A DNA stretch of 64,000 nt. It comes from Streptosporangium canum. GTDB taxonomy: Bacteria > Actinomycetota > Actinomycetes > Streptosporangiales > Streptosporangiaceae. Made by a program: the position numbers and the translations under genes. Below are positions 15,470-25,267 of the stretch, piece after piece (position 1 is the stretch's first letter; every line of letters starts with the position of its first letter). The notes beneath the pieces are model-generated. The model saw only the letters and a list, made by a program, of their open reading frames with translations. It was not told the DNA's origin and made no database searches. The stretch covers positions 124,001 through 188,000 of the forward strand of contig NZ_FOQY01000004.1 of assembly GCF_900113865.1 (NCBI RefSeq), in the 5' to 3' direction.

Positions 15470-17707
15470 ATGTCCTCCCTCACCGACGACAGGCCCCCAG
15501 GCGCGGTCGAACTCTCGATCGGTGGCATGACCTGCGCGTCCTGCGCCAACCGGATCGAACGCAAGCTGAACAAGCTCGACGGCGTCACCGCGACCGTGAA
15601 CTACGCCACCGAGAAGGCCAAGGTCACCTTCCCCGAGGGAGTGGACCCCCGGACGCTGATCGCCGAGGTGGAGAAGGCCGGCTACACCGCCGAGCTGCCC
15701 GCCCCGCCCAGCGCCGAGGGCGCGCCGCAGGAGCCTCGCGACGAGCTCCGTTCCCTGCGCGACCGGCTGATCACCTCCGTGGTGCTCGCCGTGCCGGTGA
15801 TCGCGATGGCGATGATCCCGCCCCTGCAGTTCACCAACTGGCAGTGGCTGTCGCTGACGCTCGCCGCGCCGGTCGTGGTCTACGCGGGCTGGCCGTTCCA
15901 CAAGGCCGCCTGGACCAACCTGCGCCACGGCGCCGCCACCATGGACACCCTGGTCTCGCTCGGCACGATCGCGGCGCTGGGCTGGTCGCTGTGGGCGCTG
16001 TTCTTCGGCAGCGCGGGCACCCCGGGCATGACGCACCCGTTCGCCTTCACCATCGAGCGCACCGACGGCTCGGGCAACATCTATCTGGAGGCCGCCGCGG
16101 GCGTGACGGCGTTCATCCTGGCCGGGCGTTACTTCGAGGCCCGCTCCAAGCGCCGCGCGGGGGCGGCCCTGCGCGCCCTGCTGGAGCTCGGCGCCAAGGA
16201 CGTCGCCGTGCTGCGCGACGGCCGCGAGGTCCGGATCCCGTCCGACCAGCTCAAGGCCGGCGACCGGTTCGTGGTCCGGCCGGGTGAGAAGATCGCCACC
16301 GACGGCGTGGTCGAGGAGGGCTCCTCCGCGGTCGACGCCTCGATGCTCACCGGCGAGTCGGTGCCGGTGGAGGTACGGCCCGGCGACACCGTGACCGGCG
16401 CGACCGTCAACGCGGGAGGCCGCCTGGTCGTCCGCGCCACCCGCGTCGGCTCCGACACCCAGCTCGCCCAGATGGCCAAGCTGGTCGAAGACGCGCAGAC
16501 CGGCAAGGCGCAGGTGCAGCGGCTGGCCGACCGCATCTCCGGGATCTTCGTCCCGATCGTGATCGCGCTGGCCGTCGGCACGCTCGGCTTCTGGCTGGGC
16601 ACCGGCGACGGCGCCGGCGCGGCCTTCACCGCCGCGGTGGCCGTGCTGATCATCGCCTGCCCCTGCGCCCTGGGCCTGGCCACCCCGACCGCACTGCTGG
16701 TCGGCACCGGCCGGGGCGCCCAGCTCGGCATCCTGATCAAGGGCCCCGAGGTGCTGGAGTCCACCCGCACCATCGACACCGTCGTGCTCGACAAGACCGG
16801 CACCGTCACCGAGGGCAGGATGACCCTCGTCGACGTGCACCTCGCCGACGGCGAGGACCGCGACGAGGTGCTGCGCCTGGCCGGCGCCCTGGAGCACGCC
16901 TCCGAGCACCCCATCGCCCAGGCGATCGCCCGGGGCGCGGCCGAGCGGGTCGGCGAGCTGCCCGCGCCCGAGGACTTCGCCAACGTCGAGGGGCTCGGCG
17001 TGCAGGGCGTCGTGGACGGGCACGCCGTGCTGGTGGGCCGCCCCCGGCTGCTGGCCGAGTGGTCGCAGCACCTGCCCGTCGAGCTGGAGCGCAAGCTGGC
17101 CGAGGCTCAGGCGGCCGGCCGTACGGCTGTCGCGGTCGGCTGGGACGGCCGGGCCCGCGCGGTCCTCGTCGTGGCCGACACCGTCAAGCCGACCTCGGCC
17201 GAGGCGATCAGGCAGCTGCGCGCCCTGGGGCTGACCCCGGTGCTGCTCACCGGCGACAACGAGGCCGTCGCCCGGTCCGTGGCCGCCGAGGTGGGCATCG
17301 ACGAGGTGATCGCCGAGGTGCTGCCCGCCGACAAGGTCGACGTGGTCAAGCGCCTGCAGGCCGAGGGCCGGTCGGTGGCCATGGTCGGCGACGGCGTCAA
17401 CGACGCCGCCGCGCTCGCCCAGGCCGACCTTGGCCTGGCCATGGGCACCGGGACGGACACGGCCATCGAAGCCTCCGACCTCACCCTGGTCCGCGGCGAC
17501 CTGCGGGTGGCCGCCGACGCCATCCGCCTGTCCCGCCGTACCCTGCGCACCATCAAGGGCAACCTGTTCTGGGCCTTCGCCTACAACGTGGCCGCCCTGC
17601 CGCTGGCCGCGCTCGGCCTGCTCAACCCGATGATCGCCGGAGCCGCGATGGCGTTCTCCTCGGTCTTCGTGGTCAGCAACAGCCTGCGGCTGCGCGGCTT
17701 CAAGTAA
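15470..17707 (+). CDS. copA: Copper-exporting P1B-type ATPase
   Basis: 745 residues. Order: N-terminal HMA domain with GGMTCASC (about residue 19), paired membrane helices, actuator domain with MLTGESVPV, the metal-channel motif [12 protein letters not shown] (about residue 397), the phosphorylation site DKTGTVTEG (about residue 441), the HP motif in [10 protein letters not shown], the ATP-domain [14 protein letters not shown] (about residue 641), and the last two helices. All marks of a Cu(I)-exporting ATPase are intact. GTG at 15467 and ATG at 15470 are both in frame; the ATG sits six bases after GGAG. It exports Cu(I) delivered by the chaperones. Confidence 0.96.
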   Translation: MSSLTDDRPPGAVELSIGGMTCASCANRIERKLNKLDGVTATVNYATEKAKVTFPEGVDPRTLIAEVEKAGYTAELPAPPSAEGAPQEPRDELRSLRDRLITSVVLAVPVIAMAMIPPLQFTNWQWLSLTLAAPVVVYAGWPFHKAAWTNLRHGAATMDTLVSLGTIAALGWSLWALFFGSAGTPGMTHPFAFTIERTDGSGNIYLEAAAGVTAFILAGRYFEARSKRRAGAALRALLELGAKDVAVLRDGREVRIPSDQLKAGDRFVVRPGEKIATDGVVEEGSSAVDASMLTGESVPVEVRPGDTVTGATVNAGGRLVVRATRVGSDTQLAQMAKLVEDAQTGKAQVQRLADRISGIFVPIVIALAVGTLGFWLGTGDGAGAAFTAAVAVLIIACPCALGLATPTALLVGTGRGAQLGILIKGPEVLESTRTIDTVVLDKTGTVTEGRMTLVDVHLADGEDRDEVLRLAGALEHASEHPIAQAIARGAAERVGELPAPEDFANVEGLGVQGVVDGHAVLVGRPRLLAEWSQHLPVELERKLAEAQAAGRTAVAVGWDGRARAVLVVADTVKPTSAEAIRQLRALGLTPVLLTGDNEAVARSVAAEVGIDEVIAEVLPADKVDVVKRLQAEGRSVAMVGDGVNDAAALAQADLGLAMGTGTDTAIEASDLTLVRGDLRVAADAIRLSRRTLRTIKGNLFWAFAYNVAALPLAALGLLNPMIAGAAMAFSSVFVVSNSLRLRGFK

Positions 17708-17734
17708 AGCCGCCGCTCCGGACGGACAGGCGCC

Positions 17735-17769
17735 CGTACGGCCTCCAGCACCGCGCTGGGGGCCGTACG
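17735..17769 (+). terminator. Terminator of the copper operon
   Basis: CGTACGGCC-T-CCAGC-ACCGC-GCTGG-G-GGCCGTACG forms a long stem (9 + 5 bp) 27 bases after the copA stop, followed by CGTTTGCGG. Confidence 0.75.
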
Positions 17770-17896
17770 CGTTTGCGGTGACGCTGCTTGTACGGCCTCG
17801 CGGGCTCGACGACCTACAGCGCGCGGTCCGCCGGTGGAACGGCACCGGGCCGGGACGCGCCCGCCGGACGGCCCGCCCGATCACGCGACGGATCCC

Positions 17897-19669
17897 ATGA
17901 TCCGCGTGCGGGACGCGCGGGAGCACAACCTGCGCCACGTCGACGTCGAGGCGCCGCGGGACCGGATCGTCCTGTTCACCGGGGGTCGGGCTCGGGGAAG
18001 TCGTCCCTGGCCTTCGGGACCGTCTACGCCGAGGCGCAGCGACGCTACCTGGAGTCCGTCACCCCCTACGCCCGGCGGCTCATCGAGCAGGTGGGGGCTC
18101 CCAAGGTCGGCGACATCACCGGCCTCCCCCCGGCGGTCGCCCTGCGGCAGGCGCGGGGCGGCGGCAGCACCCGCTCGTCGGTGGGCACCGTGACCCACCT
18201 CTCCAACGTCCTGCGGATGCTGTTCTCCCGTGCCGGCGCCTATCCCCCCGGCGCGGAGCACCTGGACTCCGACTCCTTCTCGCCGAACACCCCGATCGGG
18301 GCCTGCCCGCACTGCCACGGCCTGGGCCGGGTGCACACGGTCAGCGAGGAGAGCCTGGTTCCGGACCCCGGCCTGAGCATCCGTGAGGGCGCGGTCGCCG
18401 CCTGGCCCGGCGCCTGGCAGGGCAAGAACTACCGCGACATCCTCGTCGAACTGGGGGTCGACGTCGACCGTCCGTGGTCGGAGCTGCCCGCCGAGCGGCG
18501 CGAGTGGATTCTGATGACCGACGAGCAGCCGGTCGTCACCGTCCACCCCGTGCGTGACCCCGGCAAGGTGGCCCGCGACTACCAGGGGACCTTCTCCAGC
18601 GCCCGGCGGTATGTGCTGCACACCTACGCCACGACGAAGAGCGCCTCCCTGCGCGCGCGGGCCGCCCGGTTCCTGCTCTCCTCCCCGTGCCCGGTGTGCG
18701 GGGGCAGACGGCTGCGTCCGGAGGCGCTGGCCGTACGCTTCGCCGGCCGGGACATCACCGAGATGGCGGCCCTGCCCCTCCGGCTGGCTGGAACTGCGCG
18801 GCATCACCCGGCACAACCTCCGCGACCTGGATGTGCGCTTCCCGCTGGGCACCTTCACCGCGGTCACGGGCGTCTCGGGCTCGGGGAAGAGCACGCTGGT
18901 GAGCCAGGTGCTGACCGGCGTCGTCGCTGAGCACCTGGGTGCCGACGCCGACGACCCGGGACAGCTGGGCGCCCGCGAGGGCGAGGACACCGGCCGCTTC
19001 TCCTTCAACGTCCCCGGCGGACGGTGCGAGAACTGCCAGGGACAGGGGTCGATCTTCATCGAGATGCTGTTCCTGCCGGGCGCGACCGCCCCGTGCCCGG
19101 TCTGTCACGGCGCGCGCTACAACCCCGAGACCCTGCGGGTGACGGTGGCGGGGCGCTCCATCGCCGACGTGCTCGACATGACCGTCGAGCAGGCGCGCGA
19201 CTTCCTGCGGGACGTCCCCGGCGCGGTCAGGAGCCTGGAGGTGCTGTCGGAGGTCGGGCTGGGATACCTGCGGCTGGGTCAGCCGGCGACCACCCTGTCC
19301 GGCGGCGAGGCGCAGCGCGTCAAACTGGCCAGCGAGCTGCAACGCGTGCGCAGGGGCCACACCCTGTACGTCCTGGACGAACCGACCAGCGGACTGCACC
19401 CGGCCGATGTCGACCTGCTGGTGGCACAGCTACGCGGGCTCGTCGCGGCGGGGAACACGGTGGTGCTCGTGGAACACGACATGGACGTGGTGGCGGGCAC
19501 GGACTGGGTGATCGATCTGGGGCCCGGCGGCGGTGAGGCGGGCGGGCGCGTCGTCGCGGCCGGTCCGCCGCACGTGGTGGCGGGTGCGCGGGACAGCGTG
19601 ACGGCTCCGTACCTGGCCCTCCGGCTGGCTCGCCGGGAAGGCGGGCGGCGGGGCGTGGCCGCCCGCTGA
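17897..19669 (+). pseudogene. Degenerate UvrA-like ABC excinuclease gene
   Basis: The product is spread over two reading frames. It starts MIRVRDAREHNLRHVDVEAP and reaches VLFTG; then one base is missing in the first Walker A, where VSGSGKSS would be expected (near 17980-17995), and the +1 frame continues as GSGKSSLAFGTVYAEAQ. Zinc-site cysteines (CPHCHG, CPVCGG) follow. Near 18780-18790 the frame changes again and jumps straight to LELRGITRHNLRDLD, the start of the second ABC half. The first signature, Walker B and linker (roughly 160-250 residues) are gone. The second half looks complete (SGSGKSTLVSQV, LSGGEAQRVKLA, LYVLDEPTSGLHP). Intact relatives are actinobacterial UvrA paralogues, not the housekeeping uvrA. 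Confidence 0.8.
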
Positions 19670-19695
19670 CCGCGGCGCGCTCGTTACGCCGGCCT

Positions 19696-19721
19696 CCCGG
19701 GCGTCGCCGGCGACGCCCGGG
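19696..19721. terminator. 26-bp perfect palindrome between convergent genes
   Basis: CCCGGGCGTCGCC followed directly by its reverse complement GGCGACGCCCGGG. It lies between the UvrA-like remnant (+) and the POT transporter (-) and probably acts as a bidirectional terminator. Confidence 0.55.
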
Positions 19722-19790
19722 GTCCCTCGGACTTCGGCGCCCCGGGGTCCACCGAACTTCGGCGCCCCGGGGTCCCGCGAACTTCGGTGG
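19716..19790 (+). repeat. Three 25-bp tandem repeats
   Basis: Units at 19716-19740, 19741-19765 and 19766-19790 share CCCGGGGTCC, then ACTTCGG; they differ mainly at positions 11-15 and in the last few bases. The first unit begins inside the palindrome at 19696-19721. Confidence 0.85.
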
Positions 19791-19808
19791 AGGAGGCGAG
19801 CGGCCCGG

Positions 19809-21338
19809 TCAGCCCACCGTGGCGCCCACGTGATCGTCCGTCGCCAGCGCGCGGCTCAGCGCCGCGCGCCGGAGCAGGAAGCCGAGGCCGACCAGCACCG
19901 CGACAAGACCGAGGCCGAGGTAGTAGGCGGTCTCGGGAACGACCTCGCTCAGGCGCACGACGCCGCTGCCCAGTCCGCCGCCGAGCGCGGCGAACAGCCA
20001 GTAGACGCCGACGACCCGCCCCATGAACGGACGGGGGAGCACGTCGGCCAGCGCCGAGATGCTCACCGCCGCGACGACGACCTCACCGCAGGCGTGCGTC
20101 AGGTAGACCACGATCAGCCAGAGCGGGGAGATCCTCGTCTCTCCGGCGGCGAGCGCGGCCGCGACCGACATCACCAGGAAACCACCGCCCACCAGCAGCA
20201 GCCCGGTGGCGAACTTGATCGCGACGTGCCGCCGCCCGCCGATCCGGGGCAGCACCGAGGCGATCATCGGCGCGAGCACCAGGATGAACATCGGCGTCAC
20301 CGCCTGCAGCCAGCCGGCCGGCACGGTGAAGCCGACCACGTCGAGGTCGACGTGGTCGCGTGCGAACAGATTGAGCAGCGACGCCGCGTGGGCGATGATC
20401 ATCCAGAACAGCGTGCTGCCCAGCAGCACCGCGAGGAAGGCGCGGAGCCGCCGCCGGTCGGCCACCCCGAGCTCCGGGTTCCGGTACAGCGTCAGGTAGC
20501 CGACGGGCGGCACGATGACGGTCAGCACGCCGGTGATCATGATCGCCGTGCTGGGGCTGAGCACGCCGGCCAGCGCCATGACGACGAGCAGCCCGGCCAG
20601 CACCACGCCGGCCGCGGACGTCCGGGTGAGCAGGACGCGGCGTTCCCCGGGCGTGAGCGGCCTCGCCGGCCGGGCGCCGACACCGTGGAACTGCGCCCCG
20701 GTGGAGGCGAACACCACACCGGTGGCGATCACGGCCACCGCCGCCACCGAGAACGCGAGGTGCCAGCTGACCCGCTCGCCGAGGAAGGCGGTGACCAGCG
20801 GCGCCAGCAGCGCGGAGACCTGGACGCCGACGTACATCAGCGAGATGCCCGACTCGCGTCCTCTGCTGCCGCCGAACATCAGGTTGATCATCGCTTGGTG
20901 GTTCGGCTTGAACAGGCCGCCGCCGACCGCCAGCACGCACAGTCCGACCGCCGTCATGACGCCGGTCGGGATCGCCAGGAGCAGGTAGCCGAGCCCGCTG
21001 AACACGCACCCGGCCAGCAGCGCGGGCCGCTGGCCCAGCAGCCGGTCCCCCGCCCAGCCGCCCGCCATCGACAGGATGAACATCAGGCCGATCCACGCCC
21101 CGAACAGCGCCGCGGCATCCGCCCTGGCCAGGCCGAGCCCGCCCGCGGCGCGGGAGGCCGCGGCGTACAGCACCAGGATGGCCTGCATGCCGTAGAAGCC
21201 GAACCGTTCGAGCGCGTCGGTGGCGAAGAGCGTCACGTACCAGCGCGGCATCGCGCGCACCGACACCGCGCCGTCATACCGGCCGGCGGCGTCGTGGCTC
21301 TCGCCGGGACCGCGGGTCACGGGCCGCTGGGAGCTCAT
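19809..21338 (-). CDS. POT/PTR-family proton-dependent oligopeptide transporter
   Basis: 509 residues, about fourteen hydrophobic segments. Motifs of the POT family: ERFGFYGMQAILVLY in helix 1 (the ExxER-like entry) and GGLFKPNHQAMINLMFGG, then the family's later ERVSWHLAFSVAAVA. It takes up di- and tripeptides or related compounds with protons. The start is ATG at 21338 (MSSQRPVTRG); the much longer open frame upstream is not supported. The N-terminal 30 residues are polar and variable. No operon partners. Confidence 0.88.
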   Translation of the reverse strand: MSSQRPVTRGPGESHDAAGRYDGAVSVRAMPRWYVTLFATDALERFGFYGMQAILVLYAAASRAAGGLGLARADAAALFGAWIGLMFILSMAGGWAGDRLLGQRPALLAGCVFSGLGYLLLAIPTGVMTAVGLCVLAVGGGLFKPNHQAMINLMFGGSRGRESGISLMYVGVQVSALLAPLVTAFLGERVSWHLAFSVAAVAVIATGVVFASTGAQFHGVGARPARPLTPGERRVLLTRTSAAGVVLAGLLVVMALAGVLSPSTAIMITGVLTVIVPPVGYLTLYRNPELGVADRRRLRAFLAVLLGSTLFWMIIAHAASLLNLFARDHVDLDVVGFTVPAGWLQAVTPMFILVLAPMIASVLPRIGGRRHVAIKFATGLLLVGGGFLVMSVAAALAAGETRISPLWLIVVYLTHACGEVVVAAVSISALADVLPRPFMGRVVGVYWLFAALGGGLGSGVVRLSEVVPETAYYLGLGLVAVLVGLGFLLRRAALSRALATDDHVGATVG

Positions 21339-21649
21339 GAGCCCTCGACCCCGTCCGCCCGGAGCCCGCAGACCCGGCCGGGCGCGGCCTCCGCCTCCAG
21401 GCCGCGACCGTGGCCTCTCGCCTCGTCCATGCGCTTTCCTCTTTTCGCCACGAACCTTTGACGACAGCACTACGGGCACGTGCTCGAGGATCCCTTGGGG
21501 GCTCCGGGCAAGATCATCGAACGGCGGGAGGCTTCCACCGCGATTCGAGTGAGCTTCCAACCCGCCGAGAGCCGGCGGACGGCCGCCGTGAGACGGCGAC
21601 ACCGGGTTCGACGTCGCCGGTACGCGGGTGTGCACGGGTCGATGACCGG

Positions 21650-21895
21650 CATGCTGCAGGAGCGCGCCATCCGCTTCGGCATCGGCAGTGGCCTGTTCGC
21701 CCAGGCCGACTACGATCCCCCGCGGAGCTGGGAGCGCGTCCACCAGCCGGTCCTCGCGCTGTGGGGAACCCTCGACCGGGAAGCGATGCCCGCCGCGAGC
21801 TCGGCCGGGGGGACCGGGTACGGCTCGGCCTGGCTCTCGCATCGGCGGTGGCGTTCGTGCCGTGGGCGGCCTACTGGGGCCTGCTCATGCCCTGA
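21650..21895 (+). pseudogene. Remnant of an alpha/beta-hydrolase-like gene
   Basis: One frame reads MLQERAIRFGIG, then SWERVHQPVLALWGTLDRE, a typical strand-turn before the catalytic acid of an alpha/beta hydrolase. After about 21810 another frame supplies LGLALASAVAFVPWAAYWG and ends LLMP at 21895, like the last membrane segment of a protein. No start or ribosome site fits the whole. The 576 bases from 21339 to 21914 hold nothing else I recognise apart from promoter space for the transporter. Confidence 0.4.
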
Positions 21896-21914
21896 GATCC
21901 CGCCGGTGGAGGCG

Positions 21915-23333
21915 TTACCGGACGGCGCCCAATCGGGTGAGGAGGCTCTCGTACCAGGCGTCGTAGGGGTGGTTGGTCGCCGGGTGGTTGGCCGACGGGG
22001 TTGTCGCCATGCCCGCCGTGTCGAAGTCCCAGCCGCGCACGAGCCGCCCCGCCTGCCGTGCCGAGGTGATGAAGGCGGACTCCGTCGCCGGTGCGGCGTA
22101 GAACAGGGCGCCCTGCTGGAGCTCCGCGCTGTCGCCCTTCTGGAACTCGTCGAAGGCTATCTGCCGGTAGCGGATGCGATCGCCGGTGAACCTGTCGGTG
22201 TCTACGCGCAGGGTCCGCGCCGGAGTCGGACCGTCTGCTCCGGTCCACACGTGCACGCTCGAAGTGCCGCGGATCGAGGTGGTCTTGTCGAAGCGAGCGT
22301 CGGAGGTCTTCGTGTTCCCGCGCCACGAGACCGCCGACGTGCCGGTGTCCAGTACGCCGTCCCAGCGCCAGTTCTGACTGCTGCTCTGGCTACGGTGGAT
22401 CTCGCGCAGCTCCGTGCCGGCCGGGTCCGTGAACGCGACCGACGGCAGGACACCGTTGTCGTATTGGCGGCTGGGGGACCAGCTGATCTCGCCGTCCGCG
22501 CCGAGACGGCCGACGCGATACCACAGCGTGGTCGCGTTCTGGGACTGGTGGACCTCGACCAGGTCGCCGTTGTCGTTCAGCGCGACGGCGGGTGTCCGGC
22601 CGGTGTCGTACTTCCCGTGCCGGAGCCAGGTCACTCGACCGTCGTCGTACGTGCCGGTCCAGTACCAGAGCACACCCGAGCCGGAGTCGTGCACCTCGAC
22701 GATCTGCCCGTTCGCGTTGAGCGCGACCGCCGGGTCATGGCCGAGGTCGCATCTGTACTCCGTGCGGCTCTTCCCGTTGCCGGACAGCAGAGGAAGTACG
22801 CGTCCGCGCACCGCGTCCAGTGACGGTGGGCTCGCCGGGTAGTCCTCGGCCGTCAGCAGCCGCGGCCCGAAGACGGAGACGAGCTCCTGATTGAGCGCGG
22901 CCAAGTTGCCGGCGGCGAACGACGGGTTGTCGGTCAGATCGTCCTTGAGGTCGAACATGACGACGAGCGGGGCGGCGGCCGGATGCTGCTCGGACCAGGT
23001 GTTGATCACGTTCAACCAGTCGCGCAGAAGGTTTGAAGCCGGGTTGCCGGAGTGGTCGACCAGATCACCGGGCGAGTCGTGGCCGATGGCGTAGTCGTGC
23101 GCTGTCGCGTACCCGTTGTCGTGGACATCGAGCTCGATGAAGCGAACGCCGTGGTCGAGCTGGTGGACGATGGAGTTCTTGGCGCCGTCGACGTTGCCGG
23201 AATAGCTGTTGTGCGTGGCACGGAAGATCGCCGACGGTAGCGGCAGGTCCGTGTCTGCTCGGGCGTTCTCGCTGATCAGCAGCACGGACGCGGCTATGGC
23301 GAGCACGGACAGCAGGGCCCTTGAACGGATCAT
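21915..23333 (-). CDS. Secreted phosphatidylinositol-specific phospholipase C-like protein with inserted repeat domain
   Basis: 472 residues with a signal peptide (LLSVLAIAASVLLISENARA). Residues 30-185 match the PLC X-like TIM barrel: IFRATHNSYSG (catalytic His), FIELDVHDNG and the second His in AIGHDSPGDL, then VVMFDLKDDL. Residues about 185-330 hold three repeats of about 50 residues built on PAVALNDNGDLVEVHQSQN and LWYxxG, as in beta-propeller-like lectin modules. The barrel then appears to resume (GALFYAAPATESAFITSARQ, RLVRGWDFDTAGM, AWYESLL). The repeat module is therefore inserted into the catalytic domain rather than appended. It would act on lipids or glycans outside the cell. Confidence 0.8.
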   Translation of the reverse strand: MIRSRALLSVLAIAASVLLISENARADTDLPLPSAIFRATHNSYSGNVDGAKNSIVHQLDHGVRFIELDVHDNGYATAHDYAIGHDSPGDLVDHSGNPASNLLRDWLNVINTWSEQHPAAAPLVVMFDLKDDLTDNPSFAAGNLAALNQELVSVFGPRLLTAEDYPASPPSLDAVRGRVLPLLSGNGKSRTEYRCDLGHDPAVALNANGQIVEVHDSGSGVLWYWTGTYDDGRVTWLRHGKYDTGRTPAVALNDNGDLVEVHQSQNATTLWYRVGRLGADGEISWSPSRQYDNGVLPSVAFTDPAGTELREIHRSQSSSQNWRWDGVLDTGTSAVSWRGNTKTSDARFDKTTSIRGTSSVHVWTGADGPTPARTLRVDTDRFTGDRIRYRQIAFDEFQKGDSAELQQGALFYAAPATESAFITSARQAGRLVRGWDFDTAGMATTPSANHPATNHPYDAWYESLLTRLGAVR

Positions 23334-23644
23334 CCTCGGATCCTCACGTCGGGGGGATGGTGCTGATGAGGGCGGGCTGGGCTTCGGGGCACGATCAGAG
23401 CCGGGCCGGGGTGTGGCCGGTCATGACCGGCGGCCGGCGACGAGGTGTTCGCCTCCCTCCGCTGAAGCGCTGAGCGTCCGCCCGCTGGGCTCGTTGTGGA
23501 ACGACTCCTGGACGTAGATCATGCTCCGGACTTGTCGAGGATCTGTCCAGCGTCTCCGGCGGGGTCGCGCCTTCCTCGCCGCCCTCCTGGCATCGCTTGG
23601 TTATCCTCGAAGGTGATACTGATCGCGGCCTGGGAGGTGAAGGT
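23334..23644. other. Divergent intergenic region with 16-bp palindrome
   Basis: 311 bases between the PLC-like gene (-) and the DUF1992 gene (+). It contains the palindrome at 23416-23431 and, near 23600-23625, a relatively AT-rich TGGTTATCC...GATACTGAT stretch that probably includes the DUF1992 promoter. No gene seen. Confidence 0.5.
23416..23431. promoter_or_regulatory. 16-bp perfect palindrome
   Basis: GCCGGTCATGACCGGC, 83 bases before the PLC-like start codon. It has the size and symmetry of an operator for a dimeric repressor. Regulator unknown. Confidence 0.4.
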
Positions 23645-24115
23645 GTGACGGAACGCAAATCACCCGGAGTCAGCTTCGAGACGTGGATCGACCGGCAGAT
23701 CCGTGAGGCCACCGAGCGCGGGGAGTTCGACGACCTGCCGGGCGCGGGCAAGCCCATTCCCGGCGAGGGCAGGCCGCAGGACGAGATGTGGTGGATCAAG
23801 CAGAAGATGCAGGCGGAGAACCTGTCGTTCCCGCTGCCGGGGACGCTCGCGCTACGCAAGGAGGCCGAGGAGTCCCGGGCGGCGGCGGTCGGCGCCCGGA
23901 CGGAGGCCGAGGCTCGCAGGATCATCGAGAACATCAACGACAAGATCCGTGAGAGCTACGGAAAGCCCCTGTCCGGTCCGCCGCTTCTCCAGCCGCTCAT
24001 CGATGTGGACGAGGTCGTCGGCGATTGGCGGGCCCGCCATCCCGCCGAGGAGAAGCCCGCCCCTGAACCGCCTCGCGGCAGGCGCTCCTTCTTCCGGAGG
24101 ATCATGCACGGCTGA
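23645..24115 (+). CDS. DUF1992 domain protein (DnaJ-homologue subfamily C member 28-like)
   Basis: 156 residues, mostly helical. The family core is clear: FETWIDRQIREATERGEFDD then LPGAGKPIP, and MWWIKQKMQAENLSFPLPG. The C-terminal tail is basic (RGRRSFFRRIMHG). Start is the GTG at 23645 after GGGAGGTGAAG. Bacterial members are conserved cytoplasmic proteins without an assigned reaction; the eukaryotic relatives carry a J domain, which this one lacks. Confidence 0.9.
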   Translation: MTERKSPGVSFETWIDRQIREATERGEFDDLPGAGKPIPGEGRPQDEMWWIKQKMQAENLSFPLPGTLALRKEAEESRAAAVGARTEAEARRIIENINDKIRESYGKPLSGPPLLQPLIDVDEVVGDWRARHPAEEKPAPEPPRGRRSFFRRIMHG

Positions 24116-24256
24116 GCCGTGGCCGGCGCCGTTGCCGTCCGGCGAGGACCGCGGGCGTGGAGCGATCGACGACGCCTGGGAGGGCACCGGGGATCCGGGA
24201 TTCGCCCTCATCAGAGGGACAAAACCCGCGTGAGTACGGGTCAGCCGCCTCGAACA

Positions 24257-25267
24257 TCAGTAGACCGAGATGTGAGGGTGGTCGAAGTGGTTGGCGGTGG
24301 TGCCGCCGCGGTCGGACATGGTCCGCCAGCTGCCGGTGCGGACGTGCCAGATCCGCTGGCGGAAGATGATGTACATGATGCCGAGCCGCCGGGCGTTCTT
24401 GATGGCCCATGCCGCGATCTCGTGCCCGCGCCTGGTCTCGTCGCCGGAGGGCATGCCTCCTCCGCGGCTGAGCATGAAGTCGCAGGCACGGCCGAGGGGA
24501 TGCTCCCCGCCGCCCGCGATGCCGCCGTCGGCCCGGTAGCAGCCGATGCCGAACCGCGGGCCGAAGCGCTGCGCGATCAGCTGCCGGACCAGCCGCATCC
24601 GCGGTGTGATGTTGTCCGGCCCCGAGGGCAGCTGGGGAACCCAGGTGCCGTCGGCCCTCCTGAGCCCCGGGGTGGGGTAGAGCTGGTCGATCCTGTCCTT
24701 GATCTGACCGATCAGTCGCTCCGCGCGCTTCTTCTGGCCGTCGAGCTTCTTGAGCGACGCGCGGAGCGCGTCGGCGCGCTGCTCGGCCATCTTCTGCGCG
24801 CCCCGGTGGGAGTCACGGATCTTCGCGAACCCCTGCAGCTTGGCGTCCTGCTCGCTCACGATCTGCTGGGTGAGCGCCAGGCGGTTCAGCAGGGCGCCCG
24901 GGTCGGGGTTCCCCAGCAGCGCGACGGTCATGCCCATCCCGCCGCTGCGGTACTGCTCGACGGCCAGCATGCGGATCTCCGCCGCCGCCCGGTCGAATTC
25001 CCGCTGCGCGCGCTTGAGGTTGCCTCGCGCCACCTTTTCGGTCTTCTCCACTTTCTGCAGCTCGATCCGGCCGTTGTAGTACTCGGTGATCATGGCCTCT
25101 GACTGCTTCTGCAGTTGCGCCAGCTCCTTGCGGAGCTTCTTGGCGCTGGGCTTGGGGTCGGCCTGACCCGCCGACGCCAGACAGGCGCACAGGATCACAG
25201 CGGTGAGCGCCGAGATCAGGGTTCGGAGTACGTCGTGACGTCGAATCCCGCGGGACGCAGCCGTCAC
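24257..25267 (-). CDS. Secreted coiled-coil protein with C-terminal peptidase M15-like (ARB-07466-type) domain
   Basis: 336 residues. A signal peptide (TLISALTAVILCACLASAGQA) is followed by a long coiled coil (about residues 38-195; KKLRKELAQLQKQSEAM and later Lys/Gln-rich helices), as in NlpC/P60- and EnvC-type cell-wall proteins. The C-terminal 120 residues show RFGIGCYRADGG, then GEHPLGRACDFMLS and FDHPHISVY. The spaced His, Asp and His-x-His fit zinc ligands of D-Ala-D-Ala carboxypeptidase-like enzymes. It probably acts on peptidoglycan or regulates an amidase outside the membrane. Confidence 0.82.
   Translation of the reverse strand: MTAASRGIRRHDVLRTLISALTAVILCACLASAGQADPKPSAKKLRKELAQLQKQSEAMITEYYNGRIELQKVEKTEKVARGNLKRAQREFDRAAAEIRMLAVEQYRSGGMGMTVALLGNPDPGALLNRLALTQQIVSEQDAKLQGFAKIRDSHRGAQKMAEQRADALRASLKKLDGQKKRAERLIGQIKDRIDQLYPTPGLRRADGTWVPQLPSGPDNITPRMRLVRQLIAQRFGPRFGIGCYRADGGIAGGGEHPLGRACDFMLSRGGGMPSGDETRRGHEIAAWAIKNARRLGIMYIIFRQRIWHVRTGSWRTMSDRGGTTANHFDHPHISVY

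Noticed and set aside
14132-17938. 1268-residue minus-strand ORF over the copper operon
   Set aside because: Shadow of copA and its neighbours; no recognisable motif and opposite to well-supported genes.
19809-21842. 677-residue form of the POT transporter
   Set aside because: The first 168 residues are arginine/glycine-rich shadow sequence; the transporter begins at 21338.
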